Source: Oceaniferula marina
GTDB lineage: Bacteria > Verrucomicrobiota > Verrucomicrobiia > Verrucomicrobiales > Akkermansiaceae
Assembly: GCF_013391475.1 (NCBI RefSeq)
Contig: NZ_JACBAZ010000001.1
Span: 702,377 to 766,376 of the forward strand
Direction: 5' to 3'
Length of the DNA: 64,000 bases
Made by a program: the position numbers and the translations under genes. Under the pieces are notes generated by a model. The model made no database searches. It had not been told where the DNA came from and was given only the letters and a program-made list of their open reading frames with translations. Each line of letters opens with the position of its first letter. Within the stretch, counting starts at the first letter, position 1. Of this stretch, positions 9,488 to 19,642 are shown piece by piece.

Positions 9488-9620
9488 ATGATTGATAGAA
9501 GTTCGTTCTTGAGGGGAGGATATTACCTCATCAGCCTGTGCATAGGGCTTTGGAGCCAGGCATCTGGATATCGATTCGTTACAGCGATGAAATCATTGAC
9601 GGCTTGAAGGGAAATAGATA

Positions 9621-9638
9621 GTCACGAGTACGCGGGAC
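9621..9638. promoter_or_regulatory. Operator palindrome, esterase gene
   Basis: GTCACG-AGTACG-CGGGAC has one mismatch in the right arm. It lies 134 nt upstream of the esterase start at 9487 and is the first of three copies in the divergent spacer 9488-9933. Confidence 0.65.
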
Positions 9639-9731
9639 TCGCCGTGATGATGATGACCCCGACCCTGAGCACCTCTGGTTTCACCTTTCTGAAAATTACG
9701 GGCTACCCTGCCAAAAAGGACTGGCCAGCAT

Positions 9732-9749
9732 GTCACGTAATTACGTGAC
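9732..9749. promoter_or_regulatory. Operator, perfect 18-bp palindrome
   Basis: GTCACG-TAATTA-CGTGAC is symmetric over all 18 bases, spacer included. It lies in the spacer between the divergent esterase and PEP-CTERM genes. An ATG inside it opens a longer frame, but the real PEP-CTERM start is at 9934. Confidence 0.8.
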
Positions 9750-9861
9750 TTCAAAAAAACTAGCCATCTGTATTATAAGCTTGAGTTACACAGTGCGGGG
9801 TGACAATTTTTTAGTGTGGGCTGGCATGATGACATCACACACACAACAACAATCCATTTGT

Positions 9862-9879
9862 GTCACGGATATCCGTGAC
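9862..9879. promoter_or_regulatory. Operator, perfect 18-bp palindrome
   Basis: GTCACG-GATATC-CGTGAC is symmetric over all 18 bases. It lies 54 nt upstream of the PEP-CTERM gene start at 9934 and exactly 130 bp from the preceding copy, close to a whole number of helical turns. Confidence 0.8.
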
Positions 9880-9933
9880 TATCCAAAACATCCGCCTTGC
9901 TTCTATCTTTTTTTACACCCAAAACATCATAAT

Positions 9934-10641
9934 ATGAAAACAATAATTAATACCATAACGGGCCTCAGTATAGCTCTGACAGCCTCGACACATGCTGCAT
10001 CATTGATCATCGGCGGCAGCGCGCCGACCGAAGATGTCGTATTTTCCCAGACCTCTCATAACAACAACTCGGGCTCCTCGGTTACAACATCCACCGGGCA
10101 AACCTTTGCTACAACAACCGCATTTGATCTAAGTGCGATTTCAGTCTTGAAGGGCAGCACTCAAAATGGCTACGTAGTTGGGGATCAAGTACGTTTGCAG
10201 ATTTTCACTGTAACTGATGGCGCTACTGTCGCCACGAATTGGAAAACCGGATCGGGCACAAGCGACCCAGTGGCTTCTGCTGGCATTACTCCTATCTTTG
10301 ATTCGGCATTTGATATTACCACATCCGGGACAGCCAATATAGCCGAGGGGACGCTTCTGACTTTTGATATAGGAAACCTTAGCCTATCAGCCAACACAGA
10401 TTATGGATTCGTTTTTACATTTATTGATGCTGCTGGAGGCCCCAATAATATGAACTTCAAGCAAAATACTCTATCCAATGATTTTGCGAACGGCATGAAG
10501 ATTTCTAGTAGTGCTACTAATAATACTACAAGTGTAAACCAAGATCTAGCCTTCTACGTGGTATCGGCGGTTCCAGAACCTTCCTCGACTACCCTACTCG
10601 GTCTCGGTGGTCTCGCACTCATCTTGCGCCGTCGCAAGTAA
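9934..10641 (+). CDS. PEP-CTERM protein with the same domain as the fusion esterase
   Basis: 235 residues from the ATG at 9934. A longer frame opens at 9730, but its extra 68 codons cross two operators and precede the real signal peptide (MKTIINTITGLSIALTASTH, cut near AASLI). The body matches both N-terminal repeats of the neighbouring esterase: GQTFATT, LQIFTV, NWKTGSG, LSANTDYGF and DLAFYV occur in the same order. The C-terminus carries VPEPSST, a Gly/Leu-rich hydrophobic stretch and RRRK, the PEP-CTERM signal handled by an exosortase, which is not encoded here. It is probably anchored in or displayed on the envelope. Binding of the glycan is a guess from the domain being fused to an esterase. 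Confidence 0.85.
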   Translation: MKTIINTITGLSIALTASTHAASLIIGGSAPTEDVVFSQTSHNNNSGSSVTTSTGQTFATTTAFDLSAISVLKGSTQNGYVVGDQVRLQIFTVTDGATVATNWKTGSGTSDPVASAGITPIFDSAFDITTSGTANIAEGTLLTFDIGNLSLSANTDYGFVFTFIDAAGGPNNMNFKQNTLSNDFANGMKISSSATNNTTSVNQDLAFYVVSAVPEPSSTTLLGLGGLALILRRRK

Positions 10642-10672
10642 TTGGAATCAGTATTTACCTATTCTTTATAAC

Positions 10673-10706
10673 CCCCCGGTGGCTTCCATGGTCGCCGGGG
10701 GTTTTT
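10673..10706 (+). terminator. Rho-independent terminator after PEP-CTERM gene
   Basis: A nine-pair stem CCCCCGGTG / CGCCGGGGG (one G-U pair) with an 11-base loop is followed directly by TTTTTCT. It starts 32 nt after the stop at 10641, so it ends the 9934-10641 transcript before the next sulfatase gene. Confidence 0.85.
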
Positions 10707-10752
10707 CTATCCGTGTAAGAGCTCGACACAAATCAAAACTACTTTTCTGAAT

Positions 10753-12336
10753 ATGCGATACATCAAAGACATAAAGCTAGCCTTACTATTTATACCACTC
10801 CGCAAAACAGATGAGACGATTGAAAGTTTTAAAGCTGTGAGGAAATGCACTTCGTGGTCTACCAGAGTTCCGTCTGTTTTGCTACTTGGTATTAGCATAC
10901 TCTCGCTGACTTCCGCCTCAGGAAAAGAAATCCAACCTAACATCATCTTGGTGATGACTGATGATCAAGGTTATGCCGATTTAGGATGCCATGGTCACCC
11001 TTTTTTAAAGACCCCAAATATCGACAAGCTCTATGGTGAGGCGATACGTTTCACTGACTTCCACGCCAGTCCAGCATGCGCTCCGACTCGCAGTGCGCTC
11101 ATGTCAGGCAAGGCCCCTTTCAAAGTGGGAGTGACCCACACCGCAGAGCCACGAGCTAGACTGAAACTAGGTACCGTCACTGTAGCGGAGGCTCTCAAAT
11201 CGAACGGCTATGTAACTGGAATTTTTGGGAAATGGCATTTGGGATGGGAGAATGAGTATCAACCTGAGAACAGAGGATTCGATGAGGTATTTATCCACGG
11301 AGGCGGAGGAATAGCCCGTAGCCAACCGAAGGCTGAAACACCTTTGAAAAACGGTAAGGAGAAGGGCTACTTTAATCCATTCCTAAAGCACAACGGTTCC
11401 TTTGTACAAACTGAAGGTTACTGCACGGATGTGTTTTTCCAGCAAGCTCTTGGGTGGATGAAATCTAACGTAGATCAAAACAAGCCGTTTTTTGCTTACA
11501 TAGCAACCAATGCCCCACACTCCCCATACATTGTAGATCCGAAGTACAGCAGCCCCTATAAAGACAAGTGTGATCTCCATACAGCTAATTTCTATGGAAT
11601 GATCTCAAATACCGATGAAAACATGGGCACCTTGATGAGCTCCATCGATAAGTGGGGAATCCGTGATAACACGATACTCATCTTCATGACGGATAATGGC
11701 TCTTCCAAAGGGTCTAAAGTTTACAATGCCGGGATGAAGGGGAAGAAATGCCAGCCATCGGAGGGAGGCGCTAAGGTACCCCTATTCATACGCTGGCCGC
11801 AAAAGCTCACGGCGGGACTTGATGTTGATCGCCTTACGAGGCACTACGATCTCTTTCCTACCTTATTAGACCTGTCCTCAGGCCAACTGCCCGCAGGGCT
11901 TGAGCTTGACGGTAGAAGCATGGTTCCTTTGATGAAAAATCCTCAAACAAAGGAATGGGAAGACCGTAATACCTTCATCCATGTTGCCAAGTGGCCCACA
12001 GGAAAAAGAGATAAACACAAATATGCTAATTTCGCGGTACGCAATGAGCGCTGGAGGTTAGAAGGCCCTTTTAAAAAGAACAATACCACATTGAAGGACA
12101 CTAGGATTCAACTCTATGACATTAAGAATGACCCCGGGCAAACCACGGATGTAAGTAAAAAACACCCAGAGATCTATAAAAAAATGTTATCATCCTATGA
12201 GCAATGGTGGGAATTATGTCTACCACTCATGATCAACGAAGATGCCGATGCTGCAAAAGAAAACCCATTCCTCGAGCAATACGAGAAACAACGGGCAGAA
12301 TCAGGTATCCCAAAGTGGACCCGCCCACGTTTCTAA
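10753..12336 (+). CDS. Secreted sulfatase (CAPTR type)
   Basis: 527 residues from the only ATG. A GTG at 10837 would place the signal sequence (VPSVLLLGISILSLTSASG) close to the N-terminus and may be the true start. Metal site one is in MTDDQGYADLGCHG. The sulfatase signature is CAPTR, a Cys/Thr variant of CxPSR, in [24 protein letters not shown] and FMTDNGSSKG follow as in family S1. The protein should be exported after formylglycine formation by an enzyme encoded elsewhere. It follows a terminator and has no full operator copy of its own, only a half-site near 10709, which makes it an exception in the region. It is convergent with the sulfatase at 12360. Confidence 0.87.
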   Translation: MRYIKDIKLALLFIPLRKTDETIESFKAVRKCTSWSTRVPSVLLLGISILSLTSASGKEIQPNIILVMTDDQGYADLGCHGHPFLKTPNIDKLYGEAIRFTDFHASPACAPTRSALMSGKAPFKVGVTHTAEPRARLKLGTVTVAEALKSNGYVTGIFGKWHLGWENEYQPENRGFDEVFIHGGGGIARSQPKAETPLKNGKEKGYFNPFLKHNGSFVQTEGYCTDVFFQQALGWMKSNVDQNKPFFAYIATNAPHSPYIVDPKYSSPYKDKCDLHTANFYGMISNTDENMGTLMSSIDKWGIRDNTILIFMTDNGSSKGSKVYNAGMKGKKCQPSEGGAKVPLFIRWPQKLTAGLDVDRLTRHYDLFPTLLDLSSGQLPAGLELDGRSMVPLMKNPQTKEWEDRNTFIHVAKWPTGKRDKHKYANFAVRNERWRLEGPFKKNNTTLKDTRIQLYDIKNDPGQTTDVSKKHPEIYKKMLSSYEQWWELCLPLMINEDADAAKENPFLEQYEKQRAESGIPKWTRPRF

Positions 12337-12359
12337 AAAAAACACACTATTCTGCACAA

Positions 12360-14006
12360 TTATTTCCCCTTCTTCTTAGATTTCTTTTTTTTCGTGTATA
12401 CTTCCTTTTTCATCGCGTTAGAAATTGCGATGGCATTGGCTCGATCTTCTTCGTCATAGTCCCAATAATCGTTTATCACCTTGTTAATCAGGATTTGAGG
12501 ATCGTCCTCTTTGTATTTTGCTCGGAGCTCTTTGAGTTCGATTTTGAGTTCCGCAACGACCGATGCGTATTCAGGATTGTCGTAAAGATTATTCATCTCC
12601 TTCGGATCTGTCTTAAGATCATAAAGCTCCCACCCTGGAGGCGTGCTTGGGGTATCAGCTCCGCGAAACCACAACGTGCCATAAAACATAATCAGTTTAT
12701 AACGCTTCGTTCGAATGGCAATATGCGCGGGGTTTGCATGACTCGACATGTGCATCCAGTAATGATAGTAAGCTGACTGTTTCCATCCCTTCGGTTCCAC
12801 GCCCGTTTCTAGGATCGATTTAAAACTACGGCCCTGCATGTATTCTAGTGTTTTCACTCCAGCGAAATCCAGCATTGTTGGAGCATAGTCCACATTCTCG
12901 ACGATTGCATCCGCACGACTCCCCTTCTCTATCGCCTTCGGATAACAGATGATCAATGGCATTCTCATGCCTTCCTCATAGCACCAACGCTTGTCCATGT
13001 AATCGTGCTCACCAAGGTAGAAGCCCTGATCGCCGGTATAAATGATGACTGTGTTATCGTAGAGACCTTCCTTTTTCAGGTAGTCGATGACGCGTTTCAA
13101 GTTATCATCCACACCTTTGACGCAGCGCAAATAACGTTTCAGGTATTCTTGATAAGCCATGCTCTTGGCCTCGTCATCGCTTAGATTTGGATCATTTGCC
13201 CAAGCTCTGATGTAATTCCGCCGCTCATGACGTCGACCAATTGATGTCCCAATCTTATGAATCAGCTCATCATTGTGGCCACGCGTTGCAATCGACCCAT
13301 GATTACCACGCTCATATAAACTCGCAGGCTCTGGAATGTGGACATCGGCGAGATAAGACTCATAGCGTGGCGCATACACAAACCTATCGTGTGGTGCCTT
13401 GAAATGATACTTTAGGAAAAATGGCTTCGTTTGATCGCGCCCCTTCAACCACGCCAAAGCAGAGTCAGTGATACAGTCAGAGGAGTGCCCTTCCATCTTG
13501 ACCAAAGTTCCTTTAGTATCTCCATACGTGCCCTCAAAAAACTCGGGGTTGATATACTTCCCCTGTTCAGGCACGACTTTGTAGTAATCAAACGTCGAGG
13601 GTCTCACCTTAAGGTGCCACTTCCCCACGACAGCGGTAGTGTAGCCAGCCTTTTTCATCTCAATGGCCAAATAATGATTCTTAGGCTGGAGGGGTTCACG
13701 TAACGTGATGACACCGTTTACAGCGCTATACTGCCCGGTCATGATCGATGCCCGACTTGGCGTGCAGATCGAATTGTTGCAGAAGGCATTCTCCATGAGC
13801 ATGCCCTCCTTCGCCAACTGATCAATCGTAGGCGTCGGATTGAGCGACTGTAGTCGTCCACCATAGGCTCCAATCGCCTGACTGGTATGATCGTCGCTCA
13901 TCACGAACAAGATGTTTGGTCGAGTCTGATCTGCCTGCAAACTGACAGAGCTCAGACCAATCAGAGCGATCGTGGCAAGATGTAACATTCTCTTGTAAAT
14001 CATCAT
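12360..14006 (-). CDS. Secreted sulfatase with lysine-rich tail
   Basis: 548 residues with a signal peptide (about 1-25). The metal site is in MSDDHTSQAIGAYGG, the signature CTPSR begins at Cys81, and the second metal site is YTGDQGFYLGEHD. This Asp-Gln variant followed by LGEH is typical of the S1 branch that includes N-acetylglucosamine-6-sulfatase-like enzymes. The C-terminus is very basic (YTKKKKSKKKGK), which could hold the enzyme on anionic glycan or the cell surface (inference). The start overlaps the upstream stop by four bases (ATGA at 14003-14006), so translation is probably coupled. It is the last gene of the operon that begins at 23336. Confidence 0.88.
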   Translation of the reverse strand: MMIYKRMLHLATIALIGLSSVSLQADQTRPNILFVMSDDHTSQAIGAYGGRLQSLNPTPTIDQLAKEGMLMENAFCNNSICTPSRASIMTGQYSAVNGVITLREPLQPKNHYLAIEMKKAGYTTAVVGKWHLKVRPSTFDYYKVVPEQGKYINPEFFEGTYGDTKGTLVKMEGHSSDCITDSALAWLKGRDQTKPFFLKYHFKAPHDRFVYAPRYESYLADVHIPEPASLYERGNHGSIATRGHNDELIHKIGTSIGRRHERRNYIRAWANDPNLSDDEAKSMAYQEYLKRYLRCVKGVDDNLKRVIDYLKKEGLYDNTVIIYTGDQGFYLGEHDYMDKRWCYEEGMRMPLIICYPKAIEKGSRADAIVENVDYAPTMLDFAGVKTLEYMQGRSFKSILETGVEPKGWKQSAYYHYWMHMSSHANPAHIAIRTKRYKLIMFYGTLWFRGADTPSTPPGWELYDLKTDPKEMNNLYDNPEYASVVAELKIELKELRAKYKEDDPQILINKVINDYWDYDEEDRANAIAISNAMKKEVYTKKKKSKKKGK

Positions 14007-15511
14007 TTTTGTTTTGCTGATTTTTTATTGTTTTTAAGCTTCGTCCCCCAGGTCGGCCAATCACGAGCTTCAGCCTGAACGTTTAAGAATTGTGCGTTTA
14101 TTCTCTTCTTCATCGCTTCAAATCGCTCAGGATTTTCAGCGGACACATCACGGCTTTCTCCAGCATCATTTTTTAGATTATAGAGCTCAAATTCGATGAG
14201 TTTAGACTCTTTCACCACATGCATACCCGCTCTATTTTTTGTGGACTTGTCGTCACCACCAAGTGTTTGCGCTGCAATGATTTTCCAATCACCTTCGCGC
14301 AACGCCGCCTGCTTGCCTCCACGAGAATGATACATCCACCAAAAGAGTGGCTGAGGTCGACTCACTTCTTTCGCGCCGAGTAGCAGCGGCACAAAGCTGC
14401 CCCCGTCGACTGTAACGGTAGTCGTCATTTCGGCTCCCCCCACCTCACACAAAGTCGGCAATATATCGGTGCCATTAATCGTGACATCGCTAACCGTCCC
14501 CGGCTTCACCTTCTGAGGCCAGCGTACAATCCCTGGCACGCGATGCCCGCCCTCGTGCATGTGCCCTTTCGCACCACGGAAAACTCCAGGTGAGCCCCAG
14601 CTCCCTCCCTGACGATGCTCTGGCCCATTGTCACTGGTAAACATGACAAAGGTATTTTTGCTAAGATTCTTATCATCCAAAACTTTCAATAGACGCCCCA
14701 CTTCATGATCCATCTCAGCGACGCATCCGTAATACCTATGAACTAATTTGGGATTCGACTTACGAACGACACCAGGCCCTCCAAGTGGTACTTCGAGTGC
14801 CGCAGTTCGGGCCGCATCGTTATTATAAATATCACTCCATTCCCGAGAAGGAGTGATCGGCGAATGAGACTCATTCAACCATAGAAACATACAAAATGGC
14901 TTATTCGGATCCCGATCCTCACTGTCGAGCCAGTCAATGCACTCTTCCACCGTAACTGTCGCCTGAGATCCGGTCAGGTTTCCTGCAGGTTTCCCATTGC
15001 GAACCAATGAATCTGGGTCGCGAGAGAAATTATGTTCACAGGCAAGCCAATGATCGAAGCCAAAAGCATCTGGCCTGGCTAACTTACCCTTCGCGTCGGT
15101 GAATCCACCTAAGTGCCACTTCCCGGAAAACATCGTCTGGTAGCCAGCAGCCTTTAGCATACTTGCCACCGACTTCTCCTCTGGATGAAGGTAAAATGGC
15201 TTTGAACCTGACAAAAAGTCATAGATACCCACTCGATACGGATGCCGCCCGGTCAATATCGCAGCCCTAGAAGGAGAGCAATTATTAGATGCAGAGTGAC
15301 AGTCAGTGAACCGGACCCCCTGCGTTGCTAGTTGATCCAAGTGTGGTGTCTTGACAACAGGATGCCCATAACAGCCCAGATCTCCATAGCCTAAATCATC
15401 AGCCAGTATAAACAAAATGTTCGGCTTTTCGGCAGCCATATCCCCAGTTGTGATTACTAGGGAAACGGCCGCAAAGGCAATCGTGCGAAGCGTTGTTTTT
15501 AATTTCATCAT
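14003..15511 (-). CDS. Secreted sulfatase (CSPSR type)
   Basis: About 502 residues from the ATG at 15511, chosen because a signal peptide follows at once (MMKLKTTLRTIAFAAVSLVI); a start at 15547 only adds 12 residues before it. The metal site is in LADDLGYGDLGCYGH. The signature CSPSR is Cys90 in the longer numbering, in ASNNCSPSRAAILTG. MFTSDNGPEHRQGGSWGSPG carries the second metal pair. The pattern resembles GALNS/arylsulfatase A-like S1 enzymes, but no subfamily is claimed. The tail NNKKSAKQK is basic. It lies 66 nt downstream of the preceding sulfatase stop and overlaps the next start, as expected inside an operon. Confidence 0.87.
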   Translation of the reverse strand: MMKLKTTLRTIAFAAVSLVITTGDMAAEKPNILFILADDLGYGDLGCYGHPVVKTPHLDQLATQGVRFTDCHSASNNCSPSRAAILTGRHPYRVGIYDFLSGSKPFYLHPEEKSVASMLKAAGYQTMFSGKWHLGGFTDAKGKLARPDAFGFDHWLACEHNFSRDPDSLVRNGKPAGNLTGSQATVTVEECIDWLDSEDRDPNKPFCMFLWLNESHSPITPSREWSDIYNNDAARTAALEVPLGGPGVVRKSNPKLVHRYYGCVAEMDHEVGRLLKVLDDKNLSKNTFVMFTSDNGPEHRQGGSWGSPGVFRGAKGHMHEGGHRVPGIVRWPQKVKPGTVSDVTINGTDILPTLCEVGGAEMTTTVTVDGGSFVPLLLGAKEVSRPQPLFWWMYHSRGGKQAALREGDWKIIAAQTLGGDDKSTKNRAGMHVVKESKLIEFELYNLKNDAGESRDVSAENPERFEAMKKRINAQFLNVQAEARDWPTWGTKLKNNKKSAKQK

Positions 15512-15577
15512 AAGTTCAATTAAGGAGCGGATTTGACCTTCTACCACCTAAACCTAAAATCGTCTGCTTAGTGCCGA

Positions 15578-17068
15578 TCAATTCCTTTCCGGAGCACAGC
15601 GTTCGCCGTCAACATACCGTTTTAGAAGAGCACGCATAGCAGTCACTTTTTCCGGGTGCTCATTATAGAGATTCTTGGACTGTCGTGGATCTTCCTTCAG
15701 GTTAAACAGAAGGCCTGGATTGTTTTTTAGATACGCCTGTAAACCGAAATGCTCCAAGTAATACTGGGATTCCTTTCCAGAAGCTCCGGTCGATGTATCA
15801 ATGAGAACCCAGTCTCCTTGACGTAAAGCATACTTACCCGTCTTCGTGTTCTGAACTGTCGCCACACGCAGCGGGCCCGCACAATCTTTCCCCGTCAAAA
15901 CAGGCAGGAGGTTATAGCTATCGATGGCTTGTTCGTTGGTGAGTTTAAATCCGGTGATTGCTGCGAATGTGGCTGCGAGATCAACTTGGCTAACGACTTC
16001 GTCCGAGGTCGAACCCGCTTTGATCTGGCCGGGCCAGCGGACGATAAAGGGAACGCGGTGCCCGCCTTCATAGAGGTCATGCTTTATCCCACGAAATTTG
16101 CCTGAACTCCATTGGTCAAACTGTCTGAGTCGTCTGTAAGCAGCGTTTTCCGCGCCGTTATCCGCGGTAAAAATGACAATAGTATTGTTGCTTAGACCTT
16201 TTTTCTCCAAGACATCGAGGATTTTTCCGACCATCGCATCGGTCTCGATCACAAAGTCACCGTAATAACCAGCATGTGACTTACCATGAAATGGCTTGTT
16301 AGGAACGATGGGATAATGAGGTGAATTAAAGGCGAGATAGGCAAAGAAGGGCTTCTGAGCGTCTTGCTTCTCGATCCACTCGACGGTTTTTTGAGTGATG
16401 GTGGGGAGAACATCATAGGGATTCCAACCTTCTGCCATGGGGCCAGGTCGAAAACTGCCTCCACCGGCTAGAGGATTTGATTTGATGACGGGCTTCGTCG
16501 GAATGGTTAAGAAACGATCACCTTCGATCCAGCAATATGGCGGCATGTTAATCGTGCCATCGCCATAGTAATCATCGAAGCCCTGATCCAAAGGTCCCCC
16601 GGGGAATCGCTTCGTCCAGTCGTATGATTCGGCCCCTTTGGCCTTTTTACCCACGCCCGGCTTTCGGATCGCATCCCAGTCCCAACCGAGGTGCCACTTG
16701 CCAAAGCACGCAGTGTTGTAGCCCTGCTGTTGAAACATGCGCGCGATGGTAAACTCGCCCGACTCAAAAACCGAATCTCCGAAAGCACCGACGATCCCAT
16801 GGAAGCTTCGCCAGTGGTGCTGGCCTGTGAGCATCGCATAGCGACTTGGCGTGCAAATACCGGACGAACTGTGCCCATCGGAAAAAGTCATACCTGCGCT
16901 CGCCAGACGATCGAGATTCGGAGTTTGAATTTTTGCCTCGGGATCACCGTAAGACACATCAGCTACGCCCATGTCATCTGCGTAGAGAATGATCACATTG
17001 GGAACTTTGGTTGACGCGAACGCCGACGCAACGCACAGACTCAGACAAAGGGTTGTTTTTAATATCAT
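15578..17068 (-). CDS. Secreted sulfatase (CTPSR type)
   Basis: 496 residues with a signal peptide (about 1-19, [19 protein letters not shown]). The metal site is in [15 protein letters not shown] and the signature CTPSR begins at Cys72 in [28 protein letters not shown] follows, and [12 protein letters not shown] carries the second metal pair. It is clearly related to the next upstream sulfatase (17116-18726): both have ADDMG, an [18 protein letters not shown] site, a WHLGxDW motif and NMPPY/DMPPY. The two probably arose by duplication and may act on neighbouring sulfate positions of one glycan (inference). It is 47 nt from the upstream gene, on the same strand. Confidence 0.88.
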   Translation of the reverse strand: MILKTTLCLSLCVASAFASTKVPNVIILYADDMGVADVSYGDPEAKIQTPNLDRLASAGMTFSDGHSSSGICTPSRYAMLTGQHHWRSFHGIVGAFGDSVFESGEFTIARMFQQQGYNTACFGKWHLGWDWDAIRKPGVGKKAKGAESYDWTKRFPGGPLDQGFDDYYGDGTINMPPYCWIEGDRFLTIPTKPVIKSNPLAGGGSFRPGPMAEGWNPYDVLPTITQKTVEWIEKQDAQKPFFAYLAFNSPHYPIVPNKPFHGKSHAGYYGDFVIETDAMVGKILDVLEKKGLSNNTIVIFTADNGAENAAYRRLRQFDQWSSGKFRGIKHDLYEGGHRVPFIVRWPGQIKAGSTSDEVVSQVDLAATFAAITGFKLTNEQAIDSYNLLPVLTGKDCAGPLRVATVQNTKTGKYALRQGDWVLIDTSTGASGKESQYYLEHFGLQAYLKNNPGLLFNLKEDPRQSKNLYNEHPEKVTAMRALLKRYVDGERCAPERN

Positions 17069-17115
17069 GTATGGAGTGAGATGTTGGAAGGAACTTTCAT
17101 CGGGAGATAAAGGGC

Positions 17116-18726
17116 TTACTCTTTTAACTGAGGGAAAGTGGTCATCAAATTTTTATCAATGATAGGCCATCCATCATTTTTCAGCTCAGGACCAGGTGTT
17201 GTTCGTCCTCTTCTCAGAGCCTGGTTGAAGGTTTCGACCATGCTTTGAATCCGTTCGGGATGGGCATTTTCGAGGTTCTTTGTTTCGGCTCTATCGTCTT
17301 TTAAGTTGTAGAGCTGAACTTTTTGAGCAGTGGTTCTCGTTTTACGAGGGAAAGCTCCAGTCCCTGTTTTTTTTGTTAAAAGTAGCTTCCAGTCACCTTG
17401 GCGAATGGCAAAGTCACCATTACCAGCATGGTGAATCGTGAAAGGGCGCACTGGTTCGGAACTACCTTTCAAAGCAGGCAGGAAAGAAAAAGAATCTTCG
17501 GCTGCATTCACTGAAATTGAAGATTTTTTACCGATAATATCAGCAAAGGTGGCATAGAAGTCAGTGGTGCATACGGTTTGATTTATTTTCAGACCGGGTT
17601 GAATACCTTTGGGCCAGCGCATAAGGAAAGGGACACGGTGTCCGCCTTCATACAATGCTGTTTTTGCTCCACGATAGGGACCAGAGGGGGCATAGCCCGC
17701 CTTCATCATATTTGGCAGGGGGATATAAGCGGCAAAGCCGTTATCAGCCGTAAAAATAACCAGGGTGTTTTCATCCACGTTAGATTCTTTTAATTCTTCC
17801 AGCACCTGTTCAACGACCCAATCGGTTTCTGCTATAAAATCGGCATAGTGACTGAACTGCGAGTAGCGGCCTTTGAATTTTTTGCCTGGTGTTACAGGTG
17901 TGTGGGGTGAGGTAAGGGCAAGGTAGAGGAAAAAGGGTTTTTCTGTATTTTCGGCTTGCTCCTTAATGTATTCACGGGACTTCGCCGCCAAAGTTTCGAG
18001 AGCTTCACTTGCCTCAAAACCTTCAGATGCAGCGCCATAGCGGATATGGTCGTTGTATTCATTATGTTGCCAACCTTTGATTGTAGTGGGTAATTCAGTG
18101 GCTTTATTACCCTCCAAGTAGAGGTAGGGTGGCATATCCAAGGAAGCGAGAACGAAAAAGGCGCTGTCAAAACCGACGTCTACGGGACCATTTTTAAATG
18201 GCTTGGTATAATCAATCATCCATGAGTTGAAAAATTTTTCCTTAGGCCGTGAGGCTTCTTTTCTCTTCTCTTCTAGAAGCTTTTTGTATTTTTCGCCTTT
18301 ATGATCAAACAGAACCCAATCAACGCCTAAGTGCCATTTCCCCACCATGCCGGTGTGATAACCCTCGCTCCTCAAGAAGGCAGGAAGATTCACGCGATCA
18401 GGATCCATGAGAGCCGGGCTGGTCGTGTTAAAAATTACGCTCTTTTTTAAACGGCTACGCCAGTTGTAGCGTCCTGTTAAAATACCGTAACGCGTAGGAG
18501 TACAGACGGCGGAGCTCGTGTGCCCATCTGTAAAGTTAGCACCTTCTATTGCCAAGCGGTCTATTGCCGGTGTGGGGATGATGCTGCCCGCATAGCTTGC
18601 TTCTCCCGGGCCCATATCATCCGCTAGAATAAGTACAATGTTGGGTTTATCTCCTGCTGAGGCAGGGAACAGACCCCCTGTTAACAGAGTGAATAATAGG
18701 GCGCTTAATGTAGTGTTGATTTTCAT
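17116..18726 (-). CDS. Secreted sulfatase (CTPTR type)
   Basis: 536 residues with a signal peptide (about 1-24, cut near PASAGD). The metal site is in [14 protein letters not shown] and the signature CTPTR begins at Cys75. [10 protein letters not shown] follows, and [15 protein letters not shown] carries the second metal pair. It is the paralogue of the enzyme at 15578-17068. An insertion of about 50 mostly charged residues after the WHLG motif ([17 protein letters not shown]) distinguishes it. It is the first sulfatase after the PilX-like protein and its partner in the six-gene minus-strand operon. The spacer 18727-18838 has no operator copy, which supports read-through from upstream. Confidence 0.88.
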   Translation of the reverse strand: MKINTTLSALLFTLLTGGLFPASAGDKPNIVLILADDMGPGEASYAGSIIPTPAIDRLAIEGANFTDGHTSSAVCTPTRYGILTGRYNWRSRLKKSVIFNTTSPALMDPDRVNLPAFLRSEGYHTGMVGKWHLGVDWVLFDHKGEKYKKLLEEKRKEASRPKEKFFNSWMIDYTKPFKNGPVDVGFDSAFFVLASLDMPPYLYLEGNKATELPTTIKGWQHNEYNDHIRYGAASEGFEASEALETLAAKSREYIKEQAENTEKPFFLYLALTSPHTPVTPGKKFKGRYSQFSHYADFIAETDWVVEQVLEELKESNVDENTLVIFTADNGFAAYIPLPNMMKAGYAPSGPYRGAKTALYEGGHRVPFLMRWPKGIQPGLKINQTVCTTDFYATFADIIGKKSSISVNAAEDSFSFLPALKGSSEPVRPFTIHHAGNGDFAIRQGDWKLLLTKKTGTGAFPRKTRTTAQKVQLYNLKDDRAETKNLENAHPERIQSMVETFNQALRRGRTTPGPELKNDGWPIIDKNLMTTFPQLKE

Positions 18727-18838
18727 GATCGAACTCCCAGTGATCTTTCATTATTTCCCCGCATCATAGAAAGCTAGATGGTTCTCCATAGTTAACAGGC
18801 AGCGTTTCTTTAATCACTTTAATTGAAGACGGATCCTA

Positions 18839-19642
18839 CTACTGATTGGCAGGTATGAGCGGTATGTCCGCTATTGACAGAGCCACTTTGAGATACGAGC
18901 CACTCGTAGGCTTCGGATAAACCACCAGCACCTTTCTGTCACCATTCGCGCTCTTCACATAGTTTTTAAAAAGAAAGGCTTTACGTTTGCCATTGAGAGC
19001 AACGACCTTGAGAGCCAACTTATCAGCAGGAGACGTCTTGAATATCTTTTTTTCGCTCGCTTTGATAATGTACTTTTGCTTACCAATTTGGGTATGCAGC
19101 TCGTTATGCGAGTAGTTGAGAACCAACACGGACCCCGCTGGTAGCTTCTTTGGAGAACAATCGATTATCTTAAACGTCGGCTTCGCCCATTTTTCTTCGC
19201 TGGCTGGATCAGAAAACACTAGGGTGAGTGACTCTTTTGAGGAAGGCGACGGTATTCTCCATTTGAATTTTGGCCTCCCGGTTTCATCGATAGCGTCAAA
19301 AATAATCTTTGAGGAAGCCTTATTGATAAGGATCGGTTTACTGATTCTGTAGTTATTGATCCGAAGCGAGTAGGGCTTCTCCGAAGAGCCCGCAGCATCA
19401 CGCATCTTCGTGGGCACACAGCGCTCATCAACCCAAAGTATCGAGGGCAGTATCGCCCCGATATCTTCAGATTCGGTTGCATTTTTTGACGTTAAAATTG
19501 GCAGCGGCAGAATATAGGTGTAGCCTAGATCCTCTTTGGGCTCCTTCTCAGCTTCTTGGGCTAAGCTTACTTGAAGGGAAGCTGCGGCAAGAATAGGTAG
19601 AATCAAAAATTTTATCATCGGTTGTACTTGCTTAAAGTTCAT
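18839..19642 (-). CDS. Secreted protein of unknown function, partner of PilX-like protein
   Basis: 267 residues with a signal peptide (MIKFLILPILAAASLQVSLAQ from the second ATG at 19618). The ATG at 19642 overlaps the end of the PilX-like gene by 11 nt, so the two are almost certainly co-translated. The mature part is beta-strand-like, with runs such as KPYSLRINNYRI, SLTLVFSDP and AGSVLVLNYS. It has no catalytic motif I can see. Its place directly after a giant prepilin-like protein suggests a role in assembling or anchoring that structure, but this is context only. I do not recognise the family. Confidence 0.75.
   Translation of the reverse strand: MNFKQVQPMIKFLILPILAAASLQVSLAQEAEKEPKEDLGYTYILPLPILTSKNATESEDIGAILPSILWVDERCVPTKMRDAAGSSEKPYSLRINNYRISKPILINKASSKIIFDAIDETGRPKFKWRIPSPSSKESLTLVFSDPASEEKWAKPTFKIIDCSPKKLPAGSVLVLNYSHNELHTQIGKQKYIIKASEKKIFKTSPADKLALKVVALNGKRKAFLFKNYVKSANGDRKVLVVYPKPTSGSYLKVALSIADIPLIPANQ

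Noticed and set aside
9730-9933. N-terminal extension of the PEP-CTERM frame
   Set aside because: It crosses two operators, and the signal peptide begins at 9934.
10709-10717. ATCCGTGTA, half-site of the regional operator, before the 10753 sulfatase
   Set aside because: Only one arm is present and it directly follows a terminator T-run. Too weak to list as a site.
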